A DNA stretch of 64,000 bases, from the NCBI GenBank assembly GCA_023079485.1, contig CM041084.1:104166467-104230466 (forward strand). The letters are read 5' to 3'. How positions within the stretch are numbered: the stretch's first letter is position 1; every line of letters begins with the position of its first letter. The DNA comes from Archilochus colubris. Taxonomy: Eukaryota > Chordata > Aves > Apodiformes > Trochilidae. Position numbers and translations under genes: made by a program. Of the stretch, positions 1-14,600 are shown one piece after another. The notes under the pieces were generated by a model. It saw only the letters and a program-made list of their open reading frames with translations, was not told the DNA's origin and ran no database searches.

Positions 1-2656
1 AGTTGTGTAAAAAAGTGTGGATAACTCACCAGCTGCTCTTCATAGTCTTAGTGATGTAGTCTTTGAAGCATAAAGGTGTCATTAACATTTTCTAAAATTG
101 AGTTTAAATAACCTCCAGTCTTCAACCGATTGTGTATCTTAGGAACCTCTTTAATTTCATGAGGCAGTTTTTACTTAATTGAAATAAAACCGGGTTTGAT
201 TTTTAATTGGTAGTGTTTACTGTTTTGTAGAATGCCATCTTTTAAAAGCACTTCTTCTAATGCAGAAGTGGCAGCTAAGAGGTGGTTTCTTAAAAAAGCA
301 ACTTTACAGCAGAACACAAAGTGCTGCTATCAGATACCTCCATTGTGACCTTTGAGATTTATTTGTAAAATCTGTATTTTCCAATGTGCGTGACTTGCCT
401 CAAGATAAAATGCTTTTCTATTTTAGAAGACACTCCAGGTACTGCAGAACTCACAAACAGCCTTCCAAATAGCAACTGTCTGTGCACATTTGATTTAAGG
501 AACAGACTTCGTTGTCCAAGGTTTTTTGCCTCTGTTTGTTTTAAAGAGATTATTATAAATACTGGTTTCTTGTTTGTTCATTAGTTTCCTTACTGATGTA
601 AGGCTGTTCAGGTCGAAGATACTGCTATGGTGTAGCAAGGATCAGCATTTGAGCAAATAAATTTAAAAGTAAAAAAATGCAAATTGTATGAATTTGCCAG
701 TATGTTTAAATAGCCATGCTCGAGGTGGTGTTTTCTGTTGCTATTCTTACATTTTGTGTGAAGGCTGAATGGATGATGTGAATGGAAACGTGTATTTTCT
801 CTCTGAGTTCATGAGCTCACAAGCTTCATTCTCCTGGAAGGATGTAGTTGGAGGGAGGTTGGTTTTTATGGTGTGGTACCAATGCTGTGTTTAGTCATAT
901 ACAAAATGTCTGTACTCCTCAATGTCCTGTAGGAGCTGAGCCCAGTGCCCACAGAATGTTTTGTGCAGTAGGGCACTGCACAAGGGTGTGGGCTGTATCT
1001 GGAATTCACTCCCAAAAAATGGAAGGATGGGGTGGGAGCAAAGAGTCTGGAGTGAAAAAGCCCTTGTGAGCCACTGTGTTTGCAAATGTCAAGGCATGTG
1101 AAAACAAATGGGCTCTGAATTAATTGTAGGGTTGCTCAGGTACAAATGAGAACAGAATCAGGCTTGTCTTTTCTATTTTAGGTGCACAATAATATTTCCA
1201 ACCTGTGAAGGATTGCATATCTCGAATGTCTTACAGGATAAATGAATGTGATGTCTACAGCTGAGGGTGGCACAGTCTTCTGTGTAACTGGCAGTTGTCT
1301 TGCAGTTGTTGCTGTTCTCTGTTTTGTATGATTCCCAAGAATATTTCAACGAGGTCTTGTCTGGGGTTTTGTTTTGTGTGTCATTTACATATGTTAGAAG
1401 AAGCACAGCTTTTGAGAGGCTCTTAACCCTCGCATCCACTTTCCCAAGATATGGGGTTATGGTAATGAAAACTTGACTTCATCAGTGTTTGTTCTGAATT
1501 ACACATCTGTATTCCTGTCTTATTCCTGCACAAGAGAGCGGAGCAGTTGAGCAATTCAAGCTGGGATTTTTGAAGGAGTCTCTGAACCATGAATTTTGAG
1601 GCACTCTCTGAGCTCCTGTGAAAAATCTCACTTTGAAAAGACAGCATGTGCTCTTCCCTTACATGTTTTCACAGATTTTGCTTACTGCTCTTTCCAGATC
1701 TGCTCCCATTTACTCGCCCTCCCGGGGATCTTTTTTTGGGAGTGGTTGTCATTGTTGTGGACTGTAATTGTAGTTCTGCTTTTATTGAAGTTAACAGCAT
1801 ATCTCTGGTCAAATCAGCAGGTCAGAGAGCTTGCTTTTTACTGACACATTAATAGAAATGGACAAAAATGCTCTTTATAAAACTTCAAGTGTGACTTTGA
1901 AGGCCACAGCACTGCTAATCCTTTGTCGTACAGTATGGAGGGAGGTGGGCAGGCTGTAAGAAACGTAGAATTGAGGTGGAAGTTCTTCTTTTCTGACACG
2001 GTGTGATTGTAATTCTCTGACTGCTCTTCAAGTTGTTGTTTCCATAAATTTGGAATGAGGGCAAAGTCAGAATGAAAAGCCATCTCGAAAGCTCTGCTCA
2101 CACAGAGTGCCCCTGCCACGCAGGGGGTGACAGCCTGGCTGGGCTGCGCTGTTTCTTGGTCTGCACAAGCAGCTAAAACATCCACTGTGCTGAAACAAAG
2201 CTAAGCAAGGGCCACTGGCACTATACATTGTTTAGACCAAGAGCTTCTCTATCCAGAAGGGCTATGTCTGTGTCCACAAGCAGCAGGGCCCAGCAGGAGT
2301 GGATCAGTAGAGCCAGGAGCTTGGTTCTGAGAACCAGATACCCGCACTACGGATGTTCAGACCAGCTCTAGTTCCCTGTTCTTGGAAAAAGGGACTCATA
2401 TTGAGCAAGTTTAAATTTCTCATACCCTTCCTTCCACATGGGTTAATAGACTTTTTATTTGACCTTATGATGCCTTACCCCTTAGACATTTCCACTGGAA
2501 ATCGCTGACTTCCCTCTTTCCATTGGGAGGTTTTAAAAAGACTTTGTAGGGAAAAAATTATTTTTTTTGCTTGTTGAATCAGATCACTGAGCATCTGTCT
2601 TCTTTTTTGCTAGTAAGTTATGGTCTTTCTAAGTCTGCATTTCATAATGTAGCATT

Positions 2657-2695
2657 TTTTTGATGTAAAGCTCACCTACAGCTTTACATCAAAAA
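2657..2695. repeat. Perfect inverted repeat, 16-bp arms, 7-nt spacer
   Basis: The arms TTTTTGATGTAAAGCT and AGCTTTACATCAAAAA are exact reverse complements around CACCTAC. It lies in intron 1 with no recognised element around it. Confidence 0.95.
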
Positions 2696-5600
2696 TGTAA
2701 AATTGTGAAAATGGATTTTTTTTTTTAAATTATGAAATTACAGGCAGTTACATTAGCAAATATCTTACCTGTCTGTTTATTGGAAAAGGTGAAACAGGAA
2801 AATGAAAATTTCGAAGTTCTGATTCCCTTGTTGATGGCAGTTTGTGAGCTTGATCAACAGACAAGGCTAATGTCATACCCAGCAAGTTTTCACCCTTTTC
2901 CTGAGCTGTTTTTAGATGCGAAATTGCATCGGCTGAGGAAGTAGTGGTTTCTGTCTGTGAGGTCTGGGAAGGAGGGTTTGTTCATTTAATTAAAAGAAAG
3001 ATTTTAAAAGTGCCACTTTTATACAAAGTATAGCTAATTTCACTTTTAAGTGGGAGCAGTAATGCAAAATTGTGCCTGTGACTTTGATGTAAGCAGCTAC
3101 CGAATGAGCCTTCATGTTGGCTTCCACCCGAGATTTTCTAAGGGGAACCACACCAGGGTTTGGCACATGGTTTGAGGGTTATGCTCCTCCTGCAGCCCTG
3201 CCATCTGCAGCTCCTCACACTCACATTTGTGCTTGCCCTCTTTCCCAGTCAAATGTCCTCAGTGTTTGATGAATGCATCTATCCATCCATCTGCCTCTAC
3301 TTACCCAAGCACAAAGCCATTTCCCCTCTCCCTTCCATGTTAGACAAGCTCATTATCGTTCAGGTCTGAGGAGGAAAAGGATGACAGAAGCAAAGTAATA
3401 CAATTTTTCTTTTTTCTTTTCTTTTTTTTTTCTTTCCCTGCTGCTGGAGGGGCCATGGCCCTTGTATAGGAACACTTAGCTCAAGCTTGTTTCATAGCAG
3501 ACTTGTGGGGAGGAGGGAAAATGCAATGAGTGCTTGGGCAGTCGAAGGGACAGTGGCAGAAGTGCGATTTTGGTTCCTTCACTGGATGGATTCTTTTCTA
3601 AAGCAAAAATAAAGGCATACAGATCTCATGTTCTCCAAGTAGTGGTTAGCAGATCCTGCCTGAGAAAGGAAATCTTCCCAGTTCTCATTATCACTCTGTC
3701 ACAGGTAACTGAGTGCTGCTCTGATAGCACTCACACCTCCCACTTGTTGAACTTGTACAGATGGTTTCCTCTTGTTGGGATCAAGCATCGTGGTTCTCAC
3801 TGCCAGGAGTGCACTGGCTTCCCCTTGGCAGCACCTGTGCCAGAACCTGAGCATCAGCTGTGGGAGACCCTGATCATTGGCTGCAAACCCCTGGCCTTCT
3901 CCCCTCACCATCGCTGCTACCTCCTCACACCTTCTTGCTCCAGAAAGCTTCACCCTGGATCCATGGATTACTTTTCCCTCAGTTTTCTTGCTGACATTGT
4001 TCTTGCAGCCTGGGGAGGATGGTGGGATTGCTGAAGCTGTAGCTGTGAAGACTTTAGATGAGCTTTACATCAACAGTGGTTGTGTGTCCACATTTCATTT
4101 GTCCTTATTAATACAAGGAAGGATATTTATACTGTATTGATAGCTGTATTTATTCTTTATGAGATAAAGGGGTATGTTTTTCCATTTGCTAAACTGAATT
4201 TTTTTTTCCTGTGTGGTACACAGCGGTTCTGTTCCTAAATGTGGGTTTCAGGTTTTTTTTTTCCTTAAGAAGCTTCAAATCATGGTATGCTTGTTCTGTC
4301 TTGGTGCAAAGTTAAGATAATAAAAACACAGAAGGAACTGGAAAGGGGAAATACTCAGTCTTAAGGCCTCTTTCTCTGTATCTTTTCTGGCTGTAAGTAC
4401 AGAGAAGTTTTTGTATGCAGACAAGTTCAAAAGATTGCTATTAGTTTGTCCTCAAACACTGCAGTATTGCCATCAGGATACTATTTTTTTATATTACTGA
4501 GGTGCTATTTCATATATATTTGAAAGCATTAAGTAACCAAAAACATACTACAAAAGGCTATGCTTCCTGAGTTCCTGCGTAAGGCCACAATGAAGAGATG
4601 CATATTTACAGATAATAAGACATTGTTTTGGGGAGAAATATTGGGGTTTTTTAGTTGCCTGTCTGATAACCTTCTTGGAAGAGGAAGTATTTTCAGTAGC
4701 TGTTTTGTGGTCTAACCCCTGTTTGTTTCGTATCTGTCATAAAATAATATATATAGTACTGGTACAGGTAAAAATTGAGCTTTCATGTAACTCCCTGGTA
4801 GGGTATTGTAAATAGGAAACTGTTGTGTGTACATAATCCCATTAGGCAATACTGTTGTTCAAAATCTTTTTTTGTTTTTCGTCCCTCTCACAACAAAGCT
4901 CTGCGATGAAGTGTTTTGTGACACATTTCTGAATGGGCCTTTTTGCCCTGCTTTCAGGTCTTTAATGCAAGGAGCTTTACCAGGAAACAAGAATCTCTTT
5001 CTTCTCTCTGTGTGTTTATTCAGCTTGAGGCTGTGATGCTGAATATGCAGACAGACACACAAGTCAGATGATCTAAGATGTGTGATATTATAAGATTAGC
5101 CATTTTATGCATAAAAATAATTTAAAATCTGTATCAGCGTCATCTGATCTACATTTAAAGTCTGTGCCATCTAAGTGTGCCTTATACTTTTTAAAAAATA
5201 GACGGTTTTGTGTGTTTTCACCCTTATCTAAGGCTGTTCTAAAGTAAATCCTCCTTGCAACACATTTAGTCACATATTCTGAAAGAGGTGATAAGTTTGA
5301 AACAACTATTTCAGAATTGGCTTTTGTCGTTGAAAAAGGATTGTTTGAAAACAGAGCCTGATCCTGCAAACACTTGCAGGTGCATTCAGTCTTACTCTCC
5401 CAGGTAACTTGCTGCCTTTGGCTTATAAAGTCATTGCTTAACAAAGACAAAATGAGCAATTTTCTAGTTTCATTTGAGTACAAGCCCCATCATCTGAGGT
5501 TTCTGCAGGAGTCCATCGTTTGTCATGCAGTTGGTGCCTTTGTTAGGAATATTGAGGTGTGTGAGTTTTTGCAGGATCAGATCAAATAACTGATGTAAGT

Positions 5601-8600
5601 GACTTTTTCCAGTTACTAGTCTGGTATGTTTTAAAGTCTCAGAGAAAAGAAGCTTTCATTGGTCATCTTTGAGATGTTTCTGTAAATTATCATGGGCAAG
5701 TAGTTCTTATAATACCAAATGCTGAATATAACTTACTGCAACCTGTGAGAATACTGGACACTAAATCAGTGAAGTCTGTGACAAAAACAGATTTTTATAC
5801 AAAGTGGTGGCAAAATGAGATCTTTTCTCAAGGCATTTTGTGCTTTATATTCTCCTTTATGTTCTGTCAAAATTTTCTCCAGCTGATTTTCTGTTATTTT
5901 GTTGTCTGTCAGATGCAGCTAATAGAGCAAAGACTTTTCTCCCTGTAGGTGACTGGAGGTGATTTGAGATGGTTAAATGGATTATTGTCCCTAAAGAAGA
6001 GGCTGACTGAAGCAAATATGCTTACACTTCTAACATTCCACTTCACAGCCCAAAGTATCTTTAAACTGAAATAGCTGTTGGTTTAAGGAAGCACACAGGT
6101 CTGGCTCTGCTTGTGTACAGCCCCATTTAGGTTTTTCAACTTTTAGAAATACGTAGCTTTTTATATTGCATGGAGTAGGAGAGCCAGGTCTACTGCATCT
6201 ATTCGCAGGGACTTAAACTTTTTTGTCCCCTTCTTGAATATGCAAGTGCCTTCAGCAGAACTCAGTAATCATGTTAGAAAGGTAGCATATGTGTGCTCAT
6301 AGGACTCCTGGCTTGGGGAAATGGAGGAGTAAACAGCAGATTTTAAATATTTTTTCATAGCTGTTTTCAAGATTGAGTATGTTTTTCATGGTGGTTGGAA
6401 GCACTGGCAACTTTTCTATATCACATGATACAGTAAAGGGGACCATGTCTCCTCTCCCACCTTTGTTGCAGAGGAAATTATTTCAGTATCACCAGCTTTA
6501 AAGTCTTGCAGTGTATGACAGAGGCTTTTTAATGTTCCTGGACTTCTGGAATGAGGTGGAGATACTCGCCCTACTCTCCCTATATTCTGTCTTTTTGACA
6601 AAGTTCTGAACTTTCAAGATCAAAAAAAGATCTAAAAAGATCCAGCCTCAAAGACCTCCATACCAGAAGGCAAAAATAAAAATTCACAGAAATAATAAAT
6701 TTTTAGCAGGCTCTAGTTTTGTATATCTTGTTTAAACAGATGATATACAGTCACAGATCTCTCATGCCTTCTGGTTTTGGTGAATCAGCACCGAAGACTG
6801 GAGGCACCGTACATACATGTAGAATCCTTGCTTGTATTTATTCACAGAAAAAAGGCTCTCCCAAAAAATTCAAAATACTACCACGGGATTGGTAACAGTT
6901 TCCCCTGTCATGACGTTACTTTTAGCATCAGCCTTGGGACCCCTGGCCATGGGAAGATGCAGCCTCTGAGGCAGGGGTGGGTACAGCTCAGATGGGTTGG
7001 GACAGCTTGGGCACTCAGTACACCAGCAGTGCCTGGGGGTGGGACTGTCTGGTGAGCTGATTCTGCTCTGACCTCCCCCCTAACAGGAGCCAGGGTAAGG
7101 TAGATGTGACACTGAAAAGTGAGCCAACACACCCTGACAATCAGCAGTGTGGGTACTGAAGTTACAAGAGGAGGTGTAGAGAAATGCAGGGGGAGCCATG
7201 TGTCCTCCTGACTGCTGAACTTTCTTCTTGCATCCTCTCCCCTCCATTGGTATTTGTGTGAAGGGTCTGGATATGGAGATTGCCTTTGTCCTCTTGTCCT
7301 AGAAATGTGTCATACTGAACTCAGTCAAGAGGTACTTCTGATGTTAACTTTCATCATCTTTTTTCCCTGCAAGGCAGTTGCCACCTGCTTTGAATATGCC
7401 TTTCACCTATGGACAGGACCCAGTAACACTGTTGCCTGTCTCAGTGAAACCAGCCAGCTGCTCTAGGGCATGCTGAATCCCCAACAGGTTGTTGACCTGT
7501 CACAAGATGGGCTGAAATGTTCAAAGCCAGCTCTGAACTTTTTCAAAATTACCTACTATGCATGAATATGGGTTTCATAATGGTGTTTGACGGTCAGACT
7601 GGGGCTGATGCCTGCAAATTGTTCATCACTGGCTCTTGCCAAAACTTGTTGTAACAGCAGCCACTCACTTGGGTGATGGTGGCTGTGGGGCTGGTTACTG
7701 CCCTTAATCCTGTCCGTGGGGTATGAAGCCAACCGTGAAGTCTCTAATTAAGATACCTGGGTCTGGACGGCTTAATGATTTTTCACAATAACAGACTTAC
7801 TGGCTAAAGTAAAAGTTCCTTGGAAAACAAGAAGACACACTGGGACATCGTAACAGCGCAGAGTGATGTCCCTTTTATATGCAACCCTTATTTTTAAGAA
7901 TTCCTCTCCAGTTGTTGTAGCTTGTGAATTGAAATAACTTTGTGTCTCCTCCTGATTACTGACCAAATGGAGAAATGCTGGGTCAGCTCCTCAGTCCATG
8001 TGGAACTGGACCAGTTTAGCAGCCAGAGGAGCTTTGGAGGTTGGTATTACTCAGTTTCTGGGAGGTTTTTTTTTTGTTTTTTTTTAATGTGTCTGTGGTC
8101 TGTCAAATAATTTTCTTGTGAAGTCAGAGGTTAGAATGAGCATCTTACAGAGATCAAGATAGTAATTTTAAAAATATAATTACTTGATTTGGTGATAAAC
8201 TTAATGGGCATCTGTTTATGCTCTGGTACTTCACTAGCCTTCAAATGGGAATTGAAAAAAAGAAACACTTGGAACAAAAGTTGTCTCTGCAGCTTAGTGA
8301 AAGGTGCAGTTCCTAGAAAGCCTGGCAGGGACAGGGTGGGATATTTGCAAGAGTAAAGGAGGGTACAGCTTTTTTGTCTGTCTTTTTCCAGGGCAGAGGA
8401 AAAGAAAGTAACTTCTATTTTTACTCTGTGTAAAGGAGAGAGCAAAGCTTTCAAAGGAAATAAAAGGTTAGGAAGGAGAAGCTGCTGTTCCCTTCTTCCT
8501 CCCATTTTTCCCTTCACTTCCTCATCCCTCCTCCCTTGCTGGAAGGATCTCAAAATGTTGCAGAGAACTAGGTTCAGGTTTGGTTTTTTTTGTAGTGATA

Positions 8601-11600
8601 GGTGGCTCAGGAGACTGGTTGGGGAATGCAACTTCGTATGATTTTTCAGATGTTTGAGTTAGGTGCAGATCTTGAGGCTGCATTCCTGAGGCCTTCCCCA
8701 AAGGGTAGGGTCTCAGCCTTTGTGTTGCCTTGAGAAACTGCAATTTCATTGACATAGAAAAATGTCTCTTGACTTTTCATCTTTAAGAATAGGATAGATA
8801 ACTTGGTGCTTCCCATCTCAGTTGGTGCTCTGAGTTGCTAGAAAATCGCCATCCTCTAGCATGAAATCTTGCCTCTTTGGGGTGCATGAAGCAACACAAA
8901 CACTATTTGCCTGCAAGTGAACCTGAGCACGTTGTTCAAACAACTGTCCAGTTGGGCTCCTCTCTTTTTTTTCAGATGCTTGTGGCAAATAACTGGGAGA
9001 ACTAAATTTTAAGTGACTTCTCATGAGACTGGTAGGAGAGCTAGGGGAATACATGATGGTACAGGATGAATATGTTGTTTTCGTGACACTTTGACACAGC
9101 ATCACTCTGTAGGTGGATAGGCAGGTAGAGAGAAACGTCACCACCTCCAAGTGTTTGGAAATACTTTGCAAAAGACACTGAAGTTTTGGTTTTTTTTTCT
9201 TTTTCCATCCTGTTTGCTTGTCGGGCAGCAGTGGAAAAATACCTCTTATTCCTCCTGTAGTTACATACTGGAAGTAGCTGTTGAAAGAGCTTCTAGGGAA
9301 TAAAGTTGAGGTGCAATGGATAGGGAACTGCATGGCCATGCTTTGTATGGTATCTGTCATATCTAAAAGAACTTTAATAGAGGAGATTTCTTCTCTGCTG
9401 TCCTTGGGTTAGTGGGGCACAAGCCTACAAGCAAATAAAAATTGAGTAAGTGAATATTAATTAAATCTGTCATTAATTATAGTTGGAGCATGCTTTGGGA
9501 GAATTGGATTGCATTTTCAGTGGATTTTAATATAACTTTGCTTATGCAATCCTGTTAAAAATTGTAGCAGTATGTCACTGAAAGCTCATTATATTTGTTG
9601 TATAAAGATTAGGAGTTGGGGTGGGGGGGATTAAAGTTCTAGAGGCAGTTGCTTGTCTTTCTTGTGGTCAGAACAGTGAACTGTTAAATGGGGAGAAGAG
9701 GGGGAAGCCATCTGTCAGGAAACACACCCTTTAATGCTGTCAAGCCAATCCAGAGGCAACTCTGTGAACTTTTTTTTCAGGAAGGAAAATTTTTCATAAA
9801 AGTGACACATTTAAACAGTGGGAAACAGTTTTTTTCCTGAGTGCGACTCTTTTATATCATATATGCAGATGAATGTATAGGTGTGTGTATATATATGATA
9901 AGAAGAAAAAATTATTTCAAAGTGAAACACTGGCTTTGGGCAAATCAAAACATTGTGTTCCCCACAAAATCTGGGATGTTTCTGTTAGTGAATGTCTGAG
10001 CTCAGCATCAGGGAAAGCAGGTCTGGCTTTGCTCACAGCATCGGTTCTCAGAGGCACAGCTGAGGCAGCTGATGTACAGACAGTGTTCTGCAATGTGTTT
10101 TATTAAAACCAAGCAGCACTTGCTTCAGCAAGTCATTTGGTGACCTCAGTTGAAGCAATGTCTGCAAACTGATAGCTCTAATTGGACACAAGGCACCTGG
10201 TGTATCAGTGATTAAAAATAAGAAACACTCTGACTAGTTTCTGTACAACTGGCTTGACATCACTGTATAATGCCAGTACGTTTGCCATCAGATTAGGTCA
10301 TGAAACAGCTTAACTGCAGCTTGGAAAATTAGGATCAAAAATAGTCCTCTGATTAAAACTTGAGCTTTTGGAAGCTCTTCAGAGAAGAAAGATGTGCAAA
10401 TGCAGATGTATGGGAGAAATCAAGCAGTCTGGATATGCTCAGTTCTTAATTTAAAGAGAATAATTGATTGAAACACTGTGCTAGCTGATTTCTTACATCC
10501 ACCCTGTCTTGACAAAATTAGATGAAACATCAGAATGATCTGGCAATAAGTTGTCTAAAATACAATCCATTATTGGTCAGTGTATTAACATAGTGAATGT
10601 AGCAATTTCTGTTACCATCTGGTTGTACCAATGTCAGCCTGCAGGAACAGTTATCTTGGTTTGGACTTATGAATTTCTCCCACATTTACAAAAATATTTC
10701 ATGCACTTTATCACTCATTATTCAGCAGTAAAAGAATGTATCTTTCAAACAACATTTTCTTTCTGATATCGTCAGGATTTGGTCTCCTCCTCCTCTGCTC
10801 TTTGCTACAGCAGTGTGATTCCATCAACCTTGCAGCATCCTCCAAGTCCCTTACATCCTGCCAGGCAATTTTTAAACACCAGAAAAAAAAATGAAAGTAT
10901 GAACTGATAAAGAAAAATTATCTCATTCTTGTTATGCTGCTTTTGAGGTGCTTACTTTAATTTGCATCAAGCAGAAAAACATCAACTGTGCTGGAATTCT
11001 TCTCTCAAGTAGCCAAAGACTGAATCTGGTCAGTATTGGCCACAGGTCTGTTTGGCATCTGTTTCCATTGAGCTTGGAGGGCTCCAGCCAGAACCTGTTC
11101 CCTGTTACTGTTGTAGATGCCCATGAACTATTGAGTTGAAGGTGAGACCTGTAGCTGCAGTGGAGAAGGGCTTGGGGACAGGCAGGAACTATGGGAGCAG
11201 CCTCCAGGGGTGCAGGAACATCAGGTCTTTTGCTGTGATTTCAGGATTGTTTTGGGCTGATCCTATTGTGTATAGCAGGTTCTTTCCTCCTTCACAAAGC
11301 CCCCAAAAAGTTGATCACTAATCTATTTTTTTTTTTTTTAATCTGCCTGTGTGCTTGTTAGCAGCAGGATCAATTCCCTTTCTTGGCTGGCTGCAGGAGA
11401 CCTTCTGCTGGCATGAGCAGGGGGTGGGTAGATGGCTGAAGCAGCACATTGCCTTTTGGTCACAGCATAAGCTTATTAACATAAATGAGGCTGGTTTAAA
11501 CCAATTATGAAGCTGTAGTTTGTAGGAGCTGTACACTAGGGCTTACCTTTATTTAATGTTATTTTGGTGTCAGGATGTTCTGTAGGTCTCTGAAGGTTAA

Positions 11601-14600
11601 GTTGTCAGGGAGAACAGTTTCTCTGCACATCAAGCCTCCAGGTGTGGGCTATTCTGTATATAAGGCACCAGAGTTTGATAAATCTTAAAAGTGTTCATTT
11701 TTTAAAACCTCATACCCATCTTAGACAAGTTTCACTACAGTGTAGGTTGGCAGCTGTTGAACTGGTGTCTGTTTTCACTTGACCCAAGCCCATTTTTGTA
11801 TGTTGAAAGTGATGCTGTGTGGAAGAAGGTGATGCCTGCTGTCTGGGATGGGGACATGGTTTATTACCAATAAAGGGTCACGGTCACGGGGAATCCAGGT
11901 GCTGCCTACACCCACTGAGGCAGCTCCGTTAGCCTGGGCACCTACAAGGCATTTTCTCATTCTTGGAGAGGAGTGAGGAGCAGAGAATCACAGGAGAACA
12001 TAAAATGAACTAATGAGACAAACAAACAGTATCAAACATGATGGTACCTCAAGCTCAAATATAATATACCCTAATCTTGGAGGTTAGCGTGAGCTTCCTG
12101 CTTATTCCAAATGGAAATCAGCAGAAATGCTTCTGGCTATGAGCACTGTCCTGGCTAACTGGAGCAGTCAAATTCCCTTGCCTGTTTATCAGTGTTCTCA
12201 GGCTGAAAGACTGATAGAAAGTGCTTCCTGATCAGCATGATAAATGGAATTTCGCATGATAACTATGTTTACAGCAGGACAGATGTACTAATAACACGTC
12301 CCCTAAAGACTTCGGATGAGCTATAAAAGAGCTAAATCTCCGCTGAAAATGCAGGCAGCAGTAGTGTTAATTGTGTAAGGTACAGCTGGTAATTGTCTTG
12401 TTTTATCTGAACGAGGCAGTCAGCTATTAATGGCTTGCGTTCTGTAGTGCTGAAACAGCAGACTGCGCAAAATTTGTCAGTCTCCATAATGTAGTTATGT
12501 TTTAGCAGTGCATCCTAATAGACATAACTCTAGTGGCTAGGGAAAGGAAGAAGTGTTCCAGTTAATTTCTAATGCTGTTTCATCTTTCCTATCATAATAC
12601 TGGCTTCTGTGCCTTCAGGAAGAGAACTTATTTTTCTTATCTACAAAACTGTTTGATGTAAGACAATGCCTGCAGTAGAAAAACAGGCTCTCTGTGGTTA
12701 TTGAGGATTGAAATGAAGAATGACTAATTAGGTGCCTTACTCCACTTCCCTGTTTCACACTGGTGAGAGGACTGAAAATCCTACTTGTGTTTTTATGCGT
12801 ATGAAAGATCCCTCTGTTCTGCAGATCTGCTCCAGAGCATGCATAAGTGTGAGTGTGCATACACATATACGTATATATAATATAAACGTGACCTAAAAAC
12901 CTGTTAGAATTAGTTATCAAGCTTATTTTTTTAACGCAGCAGTAAAGTTAAGTCCGATTAGGTGATCACAGCAGGTATTTTGCCAGTTTACAGTTAAATA
13001 AAGATCTCATAGGTAACTAACTGAGTTTAAAACCCTGCTGGTCCAAATTGAATTACTTTTTTTGTGACATCCTAGTTCATTTGCATTCCCAAAGCATGTT
13101 TCATTTCGTCTGTGGTAAGTTGAGCTGAAGATAGTATCCCAGAGGAGCACTGCTTCTAGCATTCCTAACCCACATCCTCACTCTGACTGATTAATCTGTA
13201 AATCCTTCAAAATTTCTCTCCCATGCTATTACATCAAAGCATCCCTGACTAAAACATGTGAGCAGAATCCTGAAATGCACTCCCTTAGCATGAGGAAGAC
13301 TCTTTGTTTCATTAGGCAGTACTTCGGGGTTTTTTCATGAGGAAACAGGCAGTTGACTTTCTAAAAAGTGCAAGATGAGTTCATTGGTGAGCAAAAGAGA
13401 GCTGATGGCCTGGAAAAACTGCCTCGAGATGGTCCTAAAAATTGTCCTTGGTTCCTTGTAACCTTTCATCAACGTAATTCATTGCTAATGAGCTGCAGCT
13501 TTATTGCAATTCATTGCAGAGCTTTAAAATTGCCACTGTATCAGATGACAAAGTGCCTTGTTCTATGTTATCAAGAAAAACCCTGCTCTTGCTGGAGGAC
13601 TTGACAGTAGCACAGCTCTGAAAGAAGTCTTGGCTCCTTTTCTCTAAAGGGTGCTGATGGTGATTTTGAGAAGTAAAAGGAAGGGGGAGATCAGGAAAAC
13701 ATAAAATCTTTGTTAGCTTATGTCCACATAGGTTTTATCCTTATGCCTGATCACTCTAAGGGAATGGCATTGTGATTGATTTGTTTCAGGCAGATAGGCA
13801 AAGCTTTAAGTATCAAACATCAATTTCTGTATAGGCCAAGGGTTTTTTCTTCCTAAAACCATCTAAAAGTACATGTGTATAGACAGAAGTAACACCAACA
13901 AGAAAAAAAATACCCCCAAACCTAAATGGGTCTCTAATAAAGAAGAGCTAAATAATTTTTTTGCATCTGTAGTTGTGGCATTTGCCATCAAAGGTCTGTT
14001 ATTTATTCTGCCTAAGGCAGTACTTAGCATAGCTACATTCAAAACCACAACACTGCTCCTTCCAAGTGCTGGTAATCATTCAGACTGTATCAGTTTACAG
14101 CACCTCAGCTTTGAGGTCTGGTGCTGTGATTTTCTCCTGTGCATCCCAGTCATTTGAAGATAGGGACCTTGGGTAGCCAGCTTTGACCGCTGGGAAGATT
14201 TGAGATGTTGAATGGTGTCTTAAATCTTCTAAGTTTGTTGTTAGTAAAGCTTACAGCAACCCCTTTTGACAAGGGAGAAGTCCATCATCAGATGTGGGAT
14301 TGTGGAAGCCATCCCCACCTCTGCTGAGCCTCACAAGTGGAGGTGGGAGATCCAGTAAAAAATTGCCCCTCCTGGGACTTCTGTCATTTTTTAGACATTT
14401 TGCCCCCAGCTCTGATGTGTAGGCCCCCATCTGAACGAATGTACAGGGTGTATAAATTCACCACAGGCAGCTTAACATTTGTGTTAGCAATTTGTGATGA
14501 GAAGAGCTGGGCAACCCAGATCCTCCAGACTTCCATAATGTTAGGGTGTGAACCTGTTCTCAATTAATCATCTCTCCCAGAAGATGGGTTGCAACTATAT

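Noticed and set aside
3534..4034. 166-codon plus-strand open frame in intron 1
   Set aside because: No recognisable domain, no splice or promoter context, and composition like the surrounding intron; treated as a chance frame.
8131..8631. 166-codon minus-strand open frame in intron 1
   Set aside because: The translation is low-information Ser/Leu/Lys-rich sequence without family resemblance; likely chance.
8818..9360. 180-codon minus-strand open frame in intron 1
   Set aside because: No domain or repeat signature, and it overlaps T-rich simple sequence; likely chance.
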